A stretch of 64,000 bases of DNA from assembly GCF_902168435.1 (NCBI RefSeq), contig NZ_LR656174.1, positions 123,831 to 187,830 of the forward strand, in the 5' to 3' direction. A program made the position numbers and the translations under genes. Shown in pieces: positions 10,007 through 19,421 of this stretch (position 1 is the stretch's first letter; every line of letters begins with the position of its first letter). The notes under the pieces are model-generated. The model was not told the origin of the DNA. It worked only from the letters and a program-made list of their open reading frames with translations, and did not search any database. Source of the stretch: Bacillus marasmi (lineage in GTDB: Bacteria > Bacillota > Bacilli > Bacillales > Cytobacillaceae).

Positions 10007-10035
10007 ATATTATTAACTTTTTGGAAAATTGTCAA
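10007..10035 (-). promoter_or_regulatory. Sigma-A promoter of the trp operon
   Basis: Consensus -35 TTGACA (10030-10035) and -10 TAATAT (10007-10012) with a 17-base spacer on the minus strand. Transcription would start near 10000, about 20 bases before the first T-box. Confidence 0.85.
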
Positions 10036-10160
10036 TACTTATGTTCAATTTTGTTATAGTTATTTCCATATAATTTCCATTAAACGACAATATATTTCTT
10101 TGCTAGTTAAAAACAAAATAGTCCATATTAACAGTAGCAAACAATTAAAGGTGGCTTATT

Positions 10161-11405
10161 ATGGAACAGGTCGATAGTCTTTTTGTAAAAGTGTTTAATC
10201 AAAAAGAAAAAAAATCGATGAAAAAACGATGGGCGATCGTATCCCTCGCATCGATTCCACTTGTTATGACGCTTGGGAACTCAATGTTGATTCCTGTTCT
10301 CCCAGCAATTGAAAGGGAGTTGGGCATTTCATCCTTTCAATCAAGTATGATATTGACGGTTTATTCTATCGTTGCAATTTTGCTCATCCCTATTGCAGGT
10401 TTTTTATCTGATTATATTGGCCGAAAACGCGTGATAATTCCTAGCCTTATCATTGCAGGTATTGGAGGAGTTATTTCGGGTTATGTAGGATGGAAGCTTT
10501 CAGATGCCTACTGGCTTATTTTAGTCGGGAGAGCCTTACAAGGAGTCGGAGCTGCTGGTGCTGCTCCAATCGTCCTTCCGCTAGTAGGAGACATGTTTCA
10601 TAGCGATGATGAAGTCAGCAGTGCACTTGGAGTCATCGAGACCTCCAATACGCTTGGTAAAGTATTAAGTCCTATTTTAGGAGCTTTCCTAGCTGGAATC
10701 ATTTGGTTCATACCTTTTTTTGCGTTTCCAGTATTTTGCACCATTTCTGTGTTCATGATTGTTTTTTTAGTGAAAACCCCAAAAAAGAGTAATGAACCAA
10801 TAAACTTCAAACAATTTATCGTACAAACAAAAGAGGTTTTTGCCAATAACGGACGATGGCTAAACGCTGTTTTTATTATTGGTTGCACTCTGATGTTTGT
10901 ATTATTCGGAGTGCTTTTTTATTTATCAGATGTTCTTGAAAAGAATTATCATGTTACCGATGTTAAAAAAGGTTTAATTTTAGCCGTACCGCTGGGGGCT
11001 CTTTGTTTGGCCTCATATATTACTGGAAAAAAAATAAAAGAAGATAAAGTAATGATGAAATGGTTGATTTTCAGCGGAATTATCATGTTAACAGTTGCTT
11101 CTTTTTCTTTGAAATTCACCAATTCGCTTTGGTTTATGATTTCGATTTTTGTTCTGTGCGGAATAGGGATTGGCATTAGTTTACCTTGCCTTGATGCTCT
11201 AATTACTGAAGGAATTGAAAAAGCAGAACGGGGAACGATTACCTCACTTTATAGTTCAATGCGATTTATTGGCGTTGCCGCAGGACCGCCTGTCATTGCA
11301 ATTTTGATGAAATATCCCACTCAATGGATATTTTATTTATTTACTGCTATCAGCCTCTTAACAGCGCTATTTGCTTTATGGGCAATTAAACCTGATGAAA
11401 GCTAA
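10161..11405 (+). CDS. MFS drug/metabolite exporter (DHA1-type)
   Basis: A 414-residue major facilitator with about 12 membrane helices. The cytoplasmic loop motif A after helix 2 is visible as GFLSDYIGRKR, and LVGRALQGVGAAGAAP in helix 4 resembles the antiporter motif region. The ATG has AAAGGTGG 7 nt upstream; an inner ATG at 10218 lacks a good site. It is divergent from the trp promoter. Substrate is not evident; the family includes Bacillus drug and siderophore exporters. There is no regulator gene beside it. Confidence 0.85.
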   Translation: MEQVDSLFVKVFNQKEKKSMKKRWAIVSLASIPLVMTLGNSMLIPVLPAIERELGISSFQSSMILTVYSIVAILLIPIAGFLSDYIGRKRVIIPSLIIAGIGGVISGYVGWKLSDAYWLILVGRALQGVGAAGAAPIVLPLVGDMFHSDDEVSSALGVIETSNTLGKVLSPILGAFLAGIIWFIPFFAFPVFCTISVFMIVFLVKTPKKSNEPINFKQFIVQTKEVFANNGRWLNAVFIIGCTLMFVLFGVLFYLSDVLEKNYHVTDVKKGLILAVPLGALCLASYITGKKIKEDKVMMKWLIFSGIIMLTVASFSLKFTNSLWFMISIFVLCGIGIGISLPCLDALITEGIEKAERGTITSLYSSMRFIGVAAGPPVIAILMKYPTQWIFYLFTAISLLTALFALWAIKPDES

Positions 11406-11505
11406 ACATATATCAACGCAATTACTTTTTTGAACGTTCATTTATGTTTATAATAAAAGGGAGGAATATGAGCATTTAAAAAAACCGTATAAGGGATGAA
11501 ATATT

Positions 11506-11790
11506 ATGAATGTAACAGGTTATGCTATTGAGAAGTTAGAAGATCCATTTGGAATATTAAGCGGAGATCGTTATGAATTTTATTTAGACATTGAAGTCGA
11601 CGAAGAAGATGAACTTTATAACGAAAACGGTTTGTTATTAAAGGTCCTCTATGTAGTAACAGAGCAAGAAGAAAAAATTTCAAATTACAGTCTTCTTGAA
11701 GGTGCAACAGAAAAATATATCGATTTAGCACTTGAGGATGACGAATTGGAAATGGTACTTACATTTTGCAAAGAACATCTTCCAAAATAA
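11506..11790 (+). CDS. Small acidic protein (DUF6509-like)
   Basis: A 94-residue acidic soluble protein (KLEDPFGILSGDRYEFYLD near the start, CKEHLP at the end). From memory it resembles a family of Bacillus proteins of unknown function (DUF6509). The start at 11506 has GGGATGAA upstream, and the gene ends directly before a terminator. No catalytic motif is seen and no function is claimed. Confidence 0.7.
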   Translation: MNVTGYAIEKLEDPFGILSGDRYEFYLDIEVDEEDELYNENGLLLKVLYVVTEQEEKISNYSLLEGATEKYIDLALEDDELEMVLTFCKEHLPK

Positions 11791-11791
11791 G

Positions 11792-11830
11792 AAAAAAACG
11801 AGGCTGATATGGTATTCAGCCTCGTTTTTT
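11792..11830. terminator. Bidirectional terminator
   Basis: Perfect stem AACGAGGCTGA/TCAGCCTCGTT with an A-run before and a T-run after. It serves both the gene ending at 11790 and the converging ydjO-like gene ending at 11839. Confidence 0.88.
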
Positions 11831-11838
11831 CTAACTTA

Positions 11839-12039
11839 TTAGTAACTCTTATTATGATTATCAATGGATTGTAACAATTTGGTTGATTGTACCATATCAC
11901 TGTTACAGATAGGACATTTAGGAACCTCTGATGCTTTAAAATTATCACGAACCCAACAATTGCAGGTTTCTGACTCACATTCCCAAACCTTAGTTTCAAC
12001 TGTAATGATTTCTTCCACAATTCTTCTGCCGAAAGCCAT
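11839..12039 (-). CDS. Cold-inducible YdjO-like zinc-ribbon protein
   Basis: A 66-residue protein starting MAFGRRIVEEI. Four cysteines in CESETCNCW and CPICNSD can form a zinc ribbon. B. subtilis YdjO is a cold-inducible protein of this kind. The frame extends 60 bases further upstream, but GGAGGT 8 nt before the ATG at 12039 fixes the start. It lies next to two cold-shock protein genes and a DEAD-box helicase gene, which supports a cold-stress context. Confidence 0.8.
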   Translation of the reverse strand: MAFGRRIVEEIITVETKVWECESETCNCWVRDNFKASEVPKCPICNSDMVQSTKLLQSIDNHNKSY

Positions 12040-12257
12040 CCTATCTACCTCCAGTTTGCATTTTTTGCCTAAAAATTGAATTGTAGCAATTTCAGACAAA
12101 TGAAAAATCCACTAATTATAAAAAGTGCCAGAAAACAGTTCTTTTTATAACCAGTGAATTTATCCTACATCATAAATAAACATATATATATCATACCGTT
12201 TATTCAGACAAATTACAAATATTCGGATTACAAAACCACATCACAATGGTTAAAATA

Positions 12258-12458
12258 TTATGATTTTACAACGTTTACAGCTTGCGGTCCACGTTGACCT
12301 TGCTCAACCTCAAACGTGACCTGCTGGCCTTCTTCTAACGATTTGTATCCTTCACCTTGAATCGCAGAAAAGTGGACAAATACATCTTCGCCATTGTCGC
12401 GCTCAATAAATCCAAAACCTTTTTCGCTATTAAACCATTTTACCTTACCTGTTTCCAT
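12258..12458 (-). CDS. Cold-shock protein (CspD-like)
   Basis: A 66-residue single OB-fold RNA chaperone. RNP1 (KGFGFIE) and RNP2 (VFVHF) are intact, with C-terminal [14 protein letters not shown] 7 nt before the ATG at 12458 sets the start rather than the longer frame to 12500. A TATAAT box lies about 55 bases upstream. It is about 75% identical to the other Csp at 14454-14654. Which B. subtilis paralogue it matches cannot be decided by eye. Confidence 0.92.
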   Translation of the reverse strand: METGKVKWFNSEKGFGFIERDNGEDVFVHFSAIQGEGYKSLEEGQQVTFEVEQGQRGPQAVNVVKS

Positions 12459-12555
12459 TAAAAATCCTCCTAATTTCAAGAAATCACATATTACTATCAA
12501 ACATTATATAATATGGGACAAACATCCATTTTTAATACAAATTTATTTAAAAAAT

Positions 12556-14007
12556 TTATGGACGAGGTCTTGATGGGCGTTTTGCTTTCTCAGTTCTTGG
12601 TCTTCTATCATTATTTCTAGGACGACCGTTCCCTTTAGGGCGATCGTTTCGTCTATTTCTGTCACGCTCAAATCTTGGTTTTTTTGAACGTAATGGCTCA
12701 ACAGCCGTCAACGTAACAGGTGTTGAATCAGGCTCTTTTGTAAGAAGTTTTAAAGCCGACGCTAAAAGTGTTACAGAGTCTGTATCCTCAAGAAGATTTT
12801 CAGCTGCACGCTTATACTCATTGTAATCCCCTGATTCCACTACACTCAAAATTTTATTGATAGTTGCTTGTTGATTACCAAATAAAACATCCTTAAAACT
12901 AGGAATTGGTTTTTTCTGGATTTTTGATTTCGTAACATTTTCAATCACACGTAAATGATCGATTTCCCTTGGTGTAACGAAGGTAATTGCTAACCCTTTA
13001 TTTCCGGCACGACCCGTTCTACCAATCCGATGAACATAACTTTCTGGGTCTTGTGGAATATCAAAATTGTACACATGAGAAACTCCGCTAATGTCCAATC
13101 CACGAGCAGCAACATCAGTTGCAACCATGATATCAATCGTCGACTCCTTGAATCGGCGAATAACCTGATCACGTTTTGCTTGTGGAATATCTCCATGAAT
13201 TCCTTCTGCTGAATAACCTCGTTTAATTAATCCTTCAACTAGCTCATCGACACGTTTCTTTGTGCGTCCAAAAACAATCGCAAGCTCAGGAGATTGGATA
13301 TCTAATAGGCTACACATTACATCAAATTTTTGCTTTTCTTGAACTTCTAGATAATGCTGCTCAATATTTTTAACAGTCATTTCCTTAGCTTTAACTTGAA
13401 CATGTTCAGGGTTATCCATAAACTTTTCAGCTAACGCTTTAATTCGTTTAGGCATGGTTGCCGAGAATAATAACGTCTGGCGTTCATTTGGGATTCCAGC
13501 AAGAATCTTTTCAATATCCTCAATAAAGCCCATATTTAACATTTCGTCCGCTTCATCCAGAACGACTGTATGGATGTTTTGTAGTCGAATTGTTTTTCTT
13601 TCAATATGATCAATTAATCGCCCAGGTGTTGCAGCGATAATATGTGGCTTATTTTTCAAACTTCTGATTTGGCGGCTAATATCCTGTCCACCATAGATTG
13701 GCAACGTGCGAATCCCTTTTACATTACCAATACGATTTAACTCTTCTGCCACCTGCACAGCTAACTCACGCGTTGGTGCGATTACTAGTCCTTGAATAGC
13801 AGTTTCTTCCACTTTTGCACGTTCAATTAACGGAACACCAAATGCTGTCGTTTTCCCTGTACCTGTTTGTGCTTGTCCAATAATATCTTTACCAGTTAAG
13901 GCAATCGGAATAGCTTGTGCCTGTATTGGACTCGGTTCCTCAAAGCCCATTTGGGATAATGCTCTTTCTACTACTTCGCTTAAATTAAAATCTGAAAATG
14001 TTGTCAA
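12556..14007 (-). CDS. cshA: DEAD-box RNA helicase CshA
   Basis: ATP-dependent RNA helicase of 483 residues, known in Bacilli to act in cold adaptation and the RNA degradosome. Motifs in order: Q-motif (GFEEPSPIQ, 21-29), I AQTGTGKT (46-53), Ia PTRELA, Ib TPGR, II DEAD (151-154), [28 protein letters not shown]. An RNA-binding module and a basic Arg/Pro-rich tail follow ([18 protein letters not shown]), typical of CshA. It is preceded by a long 5' region containing a structured element (14169-14237) and flanked by csp genes. Confidence 0.93.
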   Translation of the reverse strand: MTTFSDFNLSEVVERALSQMGFEEPSPIQAQAIPIALTGKDIIGQAQTGTGKTTAFGVPLIERAKVEETAIQGLVIAPTRELAVQVAEELNRIGNVKGIRTLPIYGGQDISRQIRSLKNKPHIIAATPGRLIDHIERKTIRLQNIHTVVLDEADEMLNMGFIEDIEKILAGIPNERQTLLFSATMPKRIKALAEKFMDNPEHVQVKAKEMTVKNIEQHYLEVQEKQKFDVMCSLLDIQSPELAIVFGRTKKRVDELVEGLIKRGYSAEGIHGDIPQAKRDQVIRRFKESTIDIMVATDVAARGLDISGVSHVYNFDIPQDPESYVHRIGRTGRAGNKGLAITFVTPREIDHLRVIENVTKSKIQKKPIPSFKDVLFGNQQATINKILSVVESGDYNEYKRAAENLLEDTDSVTLLASALKLLTKEPDSTPVTLTAVEPLRSKKPRFERDRNRRNDRPKGNGRPRNNDRRPRTEKAKRPSRPRP

Positions 14008-14168
14008 ATTATATCCTCCTTACATTGTTCCATGTTTACATTATTGTCTAAAACCTAGTACTTTTATCAAAAAAAAAGAATGGTAACCAGCATTAATTCA
14101 AGTATCTACTTTATTACATGTTTTTACTTTATTCCATACAAAATATTCTGTTTTTGTAGGTTTCTTTC

Positions 14169-14237
14169 CTAACACAACGAAAGCCCTGCCTCTCTTTCGT
14201 CCTTACGGCTCCTAAGCCGTTCCAGTGTGAATCAGGT
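14169..14237 (-). promoter_or_regulatory. Structured three-way-junction element upstream of cshA
   Basis: Two perfect hairpins (ACGGCT/AGCCGT with a 4-nt loop; CGAAAG/CTTTCG with a 10-nt loop) sit side by side within an outer pairing CCT..CACA / TGTG..AGG. Read on the minus strand it lies 160-230 bases before the cshA start and could be part of a long 5' UTR. The pairing also works on the plus strand, so orientation is not proven. I do not recognise it as a known riboswitch class. The rest of the 446-base gap holds only the csp terminator. Confidence 0.45.
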
Positions 14238-14409
14238 TCATAAAAAAAGTATTCAATATGCAATCATGTGGAATCCCCACAAATAATAATCAACTTCTGT
14301 TCGGAAAACGTCCTTAGAAGGGGCTTTTGAGCAAAAAGACATACACGTTTGAGGAGACTTAGCAAGAGGAACATGAAGAATTTCGATTATCATACTAAAT
14401 CATAAAAGA

Positions 14410-14436
14410 AGGTGATGCGATTATGCTGCATCACCT
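14410..14436 (-). terminator. Terminator of the csp gene at 14454
   Basis: Perfect 9-bp stem AGGTGATGC/GCATCACCT, followed on the minus strand by TTCTTTTAT. It lies 18 bases after the csp stop codon. Confidence 0.75.
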
Positions 14437-14453
14437 CATAATATCAGTTCAAA

Positions 14454-14654
14454 TTATGCTTTTTGAACGTTAGCTGCTTGTGGTCCACGGTTACCTTCAA
14501 CGATTTCAAACGTTACGTCTTGACCTTCTTCTAACGTTTTGAAACCTTCTGATTGGATTGCAGAGAAGTGAACGAATACATCGTTACCATTAGCTGCTTC
14601 AATAAATCCAAATCCTTTTTCTGCATTAAACCATTTAACTTTACCTGTAGTCAT
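14454..14654 (-). CDS. Cold-shock protein (CspB-like)
   Basis: A 66-residue cold-shock domain protein, [19 protein letters not shown] at the N-terminus with both RNP motifs. GGAGGT 7 nt before the ATG at 14654 defines the start. It is expressed from a consensus promoter about 170 bases upstream, leaving a long structured 5' UTR of the kind used for cold control of csp mRNAs. Confidence 0.93.
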   Translation of the reverse strand: MTTGKVKWFNAEKGFGFIEAANGNDVFVHFSAIQSEGFKTLEEGQDVTFEIVEGNRGPQAANVQKA

Positions 14655-14707
14655 GTTGATGACCTCCAAAAATTCATTCACCATTTAGTTTTTCATATAA
14701 TTGGCAA

Positions 14708-14775
14708 CAAAAAAGCGTAGCCTTCAATTAGAAATGTAGGGATAATCCATCGCCTACAGTTCATGTGCAGCTACG
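14708..14775 (-). promoter_or_regulatory. Terminator-like hairpin within the csp 5' UTR
   Basis: Within the leader, CGTAGC pairs with GCTACG (14716-14775) and encloses a second stem TGTAGG/CCTACA. On the minus strand the outer stem is followed by CTTTTTT. This has the form of an intrinsic terminator placed between promoter and coding region, so it could act as an attenuator or RNA thermosensor. No anti-terminator partner is obvious. Confidence 0.5.
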
Positions 14776-14824
14776 ACTACTTATATCCTTATTCATTATA
14801 TTACAACTTAATAGCGTCTATATC

Positions 14825-14853
14825 ATCATATTTCATCCTAAGCAAATTGTCAA
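14825..14853 (-). promoter_or_regulatory. Sigma-A promoter of csp
   Basis: TTGACA (14848-14853), 17-base spacer, TATGAT (14825-14830) on the minus strand. The predicted start near 14818 gives a 5' UTR of about 165 bases. Confidence 0.8.
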
Positions 14854-14891
14854 CTGTTTCCGATTCGCAATGAGTATTGTTCTTTAAAGTA

Positions 14892-16550
14892 CTATTCTGA
14901 AATCACTGTGGAAGTATTAATGACTTGGTTAAGCTCAGTTTCATACTTATTGTATTGATCTTCATTCCAGAATAACACCGTTGCCATATAGCTCAGTACC
15001 GCTTCTTTCCATTTCAACACCTCTCCAATATTAAATAACAGCATGCCAGTCCTCCGGAAAAAGAAATCTACAGGCGTTAATGCCATTTCTTCGTTTATCG
15101 CATAGTCGAGACGCGCTAGTATTGTTAGCGGAAGTTGATGATCCTTGCTTGTTTGTTGATAATGCTCTAAGTTCTTTAATATTTTATTAATATTGGAGCC
15201 ATAACAACATACTAATCTTTTTGCTTCAGCAGAAGATATGCCGTATTGAGACAATTGTCTGCTTTTTCGTTCTACAAAATCATAAAATATCTTTGGCGTT
15301 AATTCCTCTCCACCTGATATTGGCAGATGCTTTGTTTGACACGGCTTCATCCTTTTATTTAGTTTAGTATCGATTTTTTTCACAAGTAAATCGACAACTG
15401 TTTCTGCCATCTTCCGATAACCTGTTAGTTTACCTCCGGCGATTGAGATTAAGCCTGAGTCCGATTGCCAAATCTCGTCCTTACGAGATATTTCTGAAGG
15501 TCCTTTCCCTTCCTGGAAAATTAATGGCCGAATTCCAGCCCAACTCGATTCAATATCGTTTAAAGAAATTTTGGTATTAGGGAAAACATAATCAATTGCT
15601 TCTAATAAGTAACGGCAATCAGCGATGGTTATACATGGGGTAGCAACAGGATGATCACAAAAGGAGTCCGTTGTACCTATATAGGTTTTGTTTTCTCGCG
15701 GTATCGCAAAAACCATTCTTCGATCAGGCGTATCAAAATAAACTGCTTGTGTGATTGGCAATCGAGCATGATCTACTACAATATGAACACCCTTTGTCAG
15801 CTTTAATCCTTCTTTTAGCTCCATTTTATCGTAGCAACGTACTTCATCGACCCATGGTCCGGTTGAATTAATCACGAATTGTGCATGTATCTCAAATCCC
15901 ATCCCGGAAATGCAGTCAATTACCTTGGCACCAATCATTTTCCCATTCCGATATAAGAATGATTCGACCTTTGCATAATTAAGGGCAATCGCGCCATGTT
16001 CATATGCTTTTTTCATAACTTCTAACGTTAAACGAGCATCATCAGTCCGGTATTCCACATAAAGTCCAGCACCTTTTAAACCTTCACGTTTGAGTAAAGG
16101 CTCACTTTGTATCGTTTCTGTAACATCAAGCATTTTTCTTCGCTCTTGCTTGGCCACACTTGCTAAAAAATCATAAAGCTTTAGCCCAAGTGAAGTGGTC
16201 GTCTTTCCAAATGTACCATCGTTATAGATAGGTAGAAGCATTTTTACAGGTCTAGTTACATGTGGTCCATTTCTAAAAACAATAGCTCGTTCCTTGCCCA
16301 CCTCTCTTACAAGCTTCCATTCAAATTGTTTTAAATATCGAAGACCTCCATGCACTAGTTTTGTTGAACGACTTGATGTACCAGCAGCAAAGTCCTGCAT
16401 ATCAATCAAGGCGACCTTCATCCCTCTTGTAGTAGCATCCAGCGCAATTCCAGCTCCTGTAATGCCTCCACCTATGACAAGGATATCAAAATGAATTGTC
16501 TTGAGCTGGTTTACAAACTGTTCCCTGTTTTTGTTTGAAAAGTTAACCAT
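14892..16550 (-). CDS. glpD: Aerobic glycerol-3-phosphate dehydrogenase
   Basis: FAD enzyme that oxidises glycerol 3-phosphate to dihydroxyacetone phosphate and feeds electrons to quinone at the membrane. It is 552 residues. The N-terminal dinucleotide motif is VIGGGITGAGIALDA, the signature GTSSRSTKLVHGG follows, and the C-terminal domain carries the family's CCYGSN segment. The ATG at 16550 follows GGTGG closely; the frame upstream overlaps the leader hairpin and is unlikely to be translated. It lies downstream of glpK on the same strand. Confidence 0.95.
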   Translation of the reverse strand: MVNFSNKNREQFVNQLKTIHFDILVIGGGITGAGIALDATTRGMKVALIDMQDFAAGTSSRSTKLVHGGLRYLKQFEWKLVREVGKERAIVFRNGPHVTRPVKMLLPIYNDGTFGKTTTSLGLKLYDFLASVAKQERRKMLDVTETIQSEPLLKREGLKGAGLYVEYRTDDARLTLEVMKKAYEHGAIALNYAKVESFLYRNGKMIGAKVIDCISGMGFEIHAQFVINSTGPWVDEVRCYDKMELKEGLKLTKGVHIVVDHARLPITQAVYFDTPDRRMVFAIPRENKTYIGTTDSFCDHPVATPCITIADCRYLLEAIDYVFPNTKISLNDIESSWAGIRPLIFQEGKGPSEISRKDEIWQSDSGLISIAGGKLTGYRKMAETVVDLLVKKIDTKLNKRMKPCQTKHLPISGGEELTPKIFYDFVERKSRQLSQYGISSAEAKRLVCCYGSNINKILKNLEHYQQTSKDHQLPLTILARLDYAINEEMALTPVDFFFRRTGMLLFNIGEVLKWKEAVLSYMATVLFWNEDQYNKYETELNQVINTSTVISE

Positions 16551-16563
16551 ACTAACCACCACC

Positions 16564-16599
16564 AAAAATGGCCACAAACAACGATTTGTTGCGTGGCCA
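16564..16599 (-). promoter_or_regulatory. Leader hairpin of glpD (possible GlpP target)
   Basis: Between glpK and glpD, TGGCCAC/GTGGCCA with extra CAACAA/TTGTT pairing forms a stem followed on the minus strand by ATTTTT, directly before the glpD ribosome site. A TTGACA at about 16650 could be the -35 of a separate glpD promoter. In B. subtilis a leader terminator upstream of glpD is overridden by GlpP with glycerol 3-phosphate. The arrangement here fits that model, but glpP itself is not in the window. Confidence 0.6.
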
Positions 16600-16666
16600 T
16601 TTGCTTTTATTAATATAGCTTATAATATAATATTGGAAATGGTATCAATTCATGTCAAAAATACAT

Positions 16667-18190
<1,524 letters not shown>

Positions 18191-18214
18191 TCATTCAATT
18201 ATAAAGTGAAACTT

Positions 18215-18365
18215 CCATCAGTGGGGGTTTTCTTCATTCCCCACTAATGGTTAGTTGGACTTATCGGACCTTTATGGGCAGTTTATCCCCCACCTATCTT
18301 CTTTTTATACTCATAATCTTGAGGTTAGGGTATTACTGCCCGTTAAGGCGGGATAGATTTATTTT
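18215..18365. repeat. Structured intergenic element between ku and glpK
   Basis: About 150 bases with several pairings on the minus strand: CCCG/CGGG, a long-range GGGCAGT/ACTGCCC, CTCA/TGAG, and a strong hairpin CCATTAGTGGGG/CCCCACTGATGG (one G-U). The final hairpin has no T-run and ends before the glpK ribosome site. The mosaic of conserved-looking stems in non-coding DNA suggests a dispersed structured repeat of Bacillus or a non-coding RNA; which strand is functional is unclear. Confidence 0.45.
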
Positions 18366-18367
18366 AT

Positions 18368-18429
18368 TAAAAAAGGAGGAGATTTACGACAGATTCCAAG
18401 TTAAATGCTTGGTTCTGTGTAAATCTCCC
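18368..18429 (-). terminator. Terminator of ku
   Basis: On the minus strand GGAGATTTAC pairs with GTAAATCTCC, with an inner CCAAG/CTTGG stem, followed by TTTTTT. It lies 20 bases after the ku stop. Confidence 0.85.
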
Positions 18430-18450
18430 AAAGTGCACAGTATCAACTGC

Positions 18451-19287
18451 CTATGCTTCTTTTTTCATTTTTGTAAGTACACGTTTTTTCTTTTCTCCTG
18501 TCTTTTGTTGAGGCTTAGTTTTGTCGATAGAAGCCTGAAGTGCGGCCATTAAATCCGTCACATTCGATGGTGTTTCCTTAGCAGAAGCGGCCGTTACCGT
18601 TTCTTGTCCATTTTGTTTCGATTCAATTAACTCCATTAAAGCGGTTCGATATTCATCTGTATATTTTTCCGGCTCAAATTCACTTGTAAGCTGGTCAATT
18701 AACAACATCGCTGTTTCAAGCTCTTTTTCAGACAAGTCACTTTCAGCAGGAACATTCGGAACATCACTTGCTTTTCTCACTTCATCAGGATAATGAATCG
18801 TTTCCATCAAAAGAGTATTTTCAAAAACTCTAATTACAGCCATTTGTTCCTTTGAACGAATCACGATTCTTGCCAATCCAACTTTTGCCGTTTCTTCCAA
18901 CGCCTTTCTTAATAATGAATAGGCCTTTACTCCGCCTTCACTTGGCGACATAAAATAGGTACGATCAAAATATATAGGATCTATTTGCTCCATTTTAACA
19001 AAATCAACTATTTCCACTGCTCTATCTTCATTTTCCTTCTTTAATTTTTCTAATTCCTCATCTTCAAGAACGACATATTTGCCCTTGGTATATTCATACG
19101 CTTTTACAATCTCCTCAGGCTTAACTTCCACATCGCAAACCGGACAAACCTTTTCATATTTAATTGGTGAATGACATTGTTTGTGAAGCGTTCGCAGTTT
19201 TATATCTTTATCCTCTGTAGCCGTATGCAGCTTGATCGGAATATTTACTAAACCAAAGCTGATGCTACCTTTCCAAATTGTGTGCAT
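18451..19287 (-). CDS. ku: Non-homologous end-joining protein Ku
   Basis: Ring-forming homodimer that binds DNA double-strand ends and recruits LigD. It is 278 residues, starting MHTIWKGSISFGLVNIPIKL, the classic bacterial Ku N-terminus. CHSPIKYEKVCPVCDVEV carries the zinc-like cysteine set, and the C-terminal tail is Lys-rich. The open frame reaches 19404, but AGGAGC 7 nt before the ATG at 19287 sets the start. It is divergent from ligD with about 134 bases between. In B. subtilis ykoV and ykoU are sporulation-controlled; I could not identify a convincing sigma-G promoter here. Confidence 0.95.
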   Translation of the reverse strand: MHTIWKGSISFGLVNIPIKLHTATEDKDIKLRTLHKQCHSPIKYEKVCPVCDVEVKPEEIVKAYEYTKGKYVVLEDEELEKLKKENEDRAVEIVDFVKMEQIDPIYFDRTYFMSPSEGGVKAYSLLRKALEETAKVGLARIVIRSKEQMAVIRVFENTLLMETIHYPDEVRKASDVPNVPAESDLSEKELETAMLLIDQLTSEFEPEKYTDEYRTALMELIESKQNGQETVTAASAKETPSNVTDLMAALQASIDKTKPQQKTGEKKKRVLTKMKKEA

Positions 19288-19421
19288 AAGTTTAGCTCCT
19301 ATCTTTTTTCTTACTGTTTGTGAAAAAGCGTACTTCCATGCAACCAAACAATTGGAAATGGATATGAATAGCGAATCGTGGCAAAATACGAAATGAATTC
19401 GCAAATTAAAAGGATGACTAA

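Noticed and set aside
9816-10177. Two open frames overlapping the T-box leader and trp promoter
   Set aside because: They lie antisense to, or inside, well-defined RNA regulatory elements and have no start signals.
18215-18260. GlpP-dependent leader terminator for glpK
   Set aside because: The 12-bp hairpin is not followed by a T-run and is part of a larger multi-stem element; no support for antitermination.
19288-19421. Sigma-G promoter between ku and ligD
   Set aside because: A TGAATA -35-like string exists, but no matching -10 at the right spacing could be defended.
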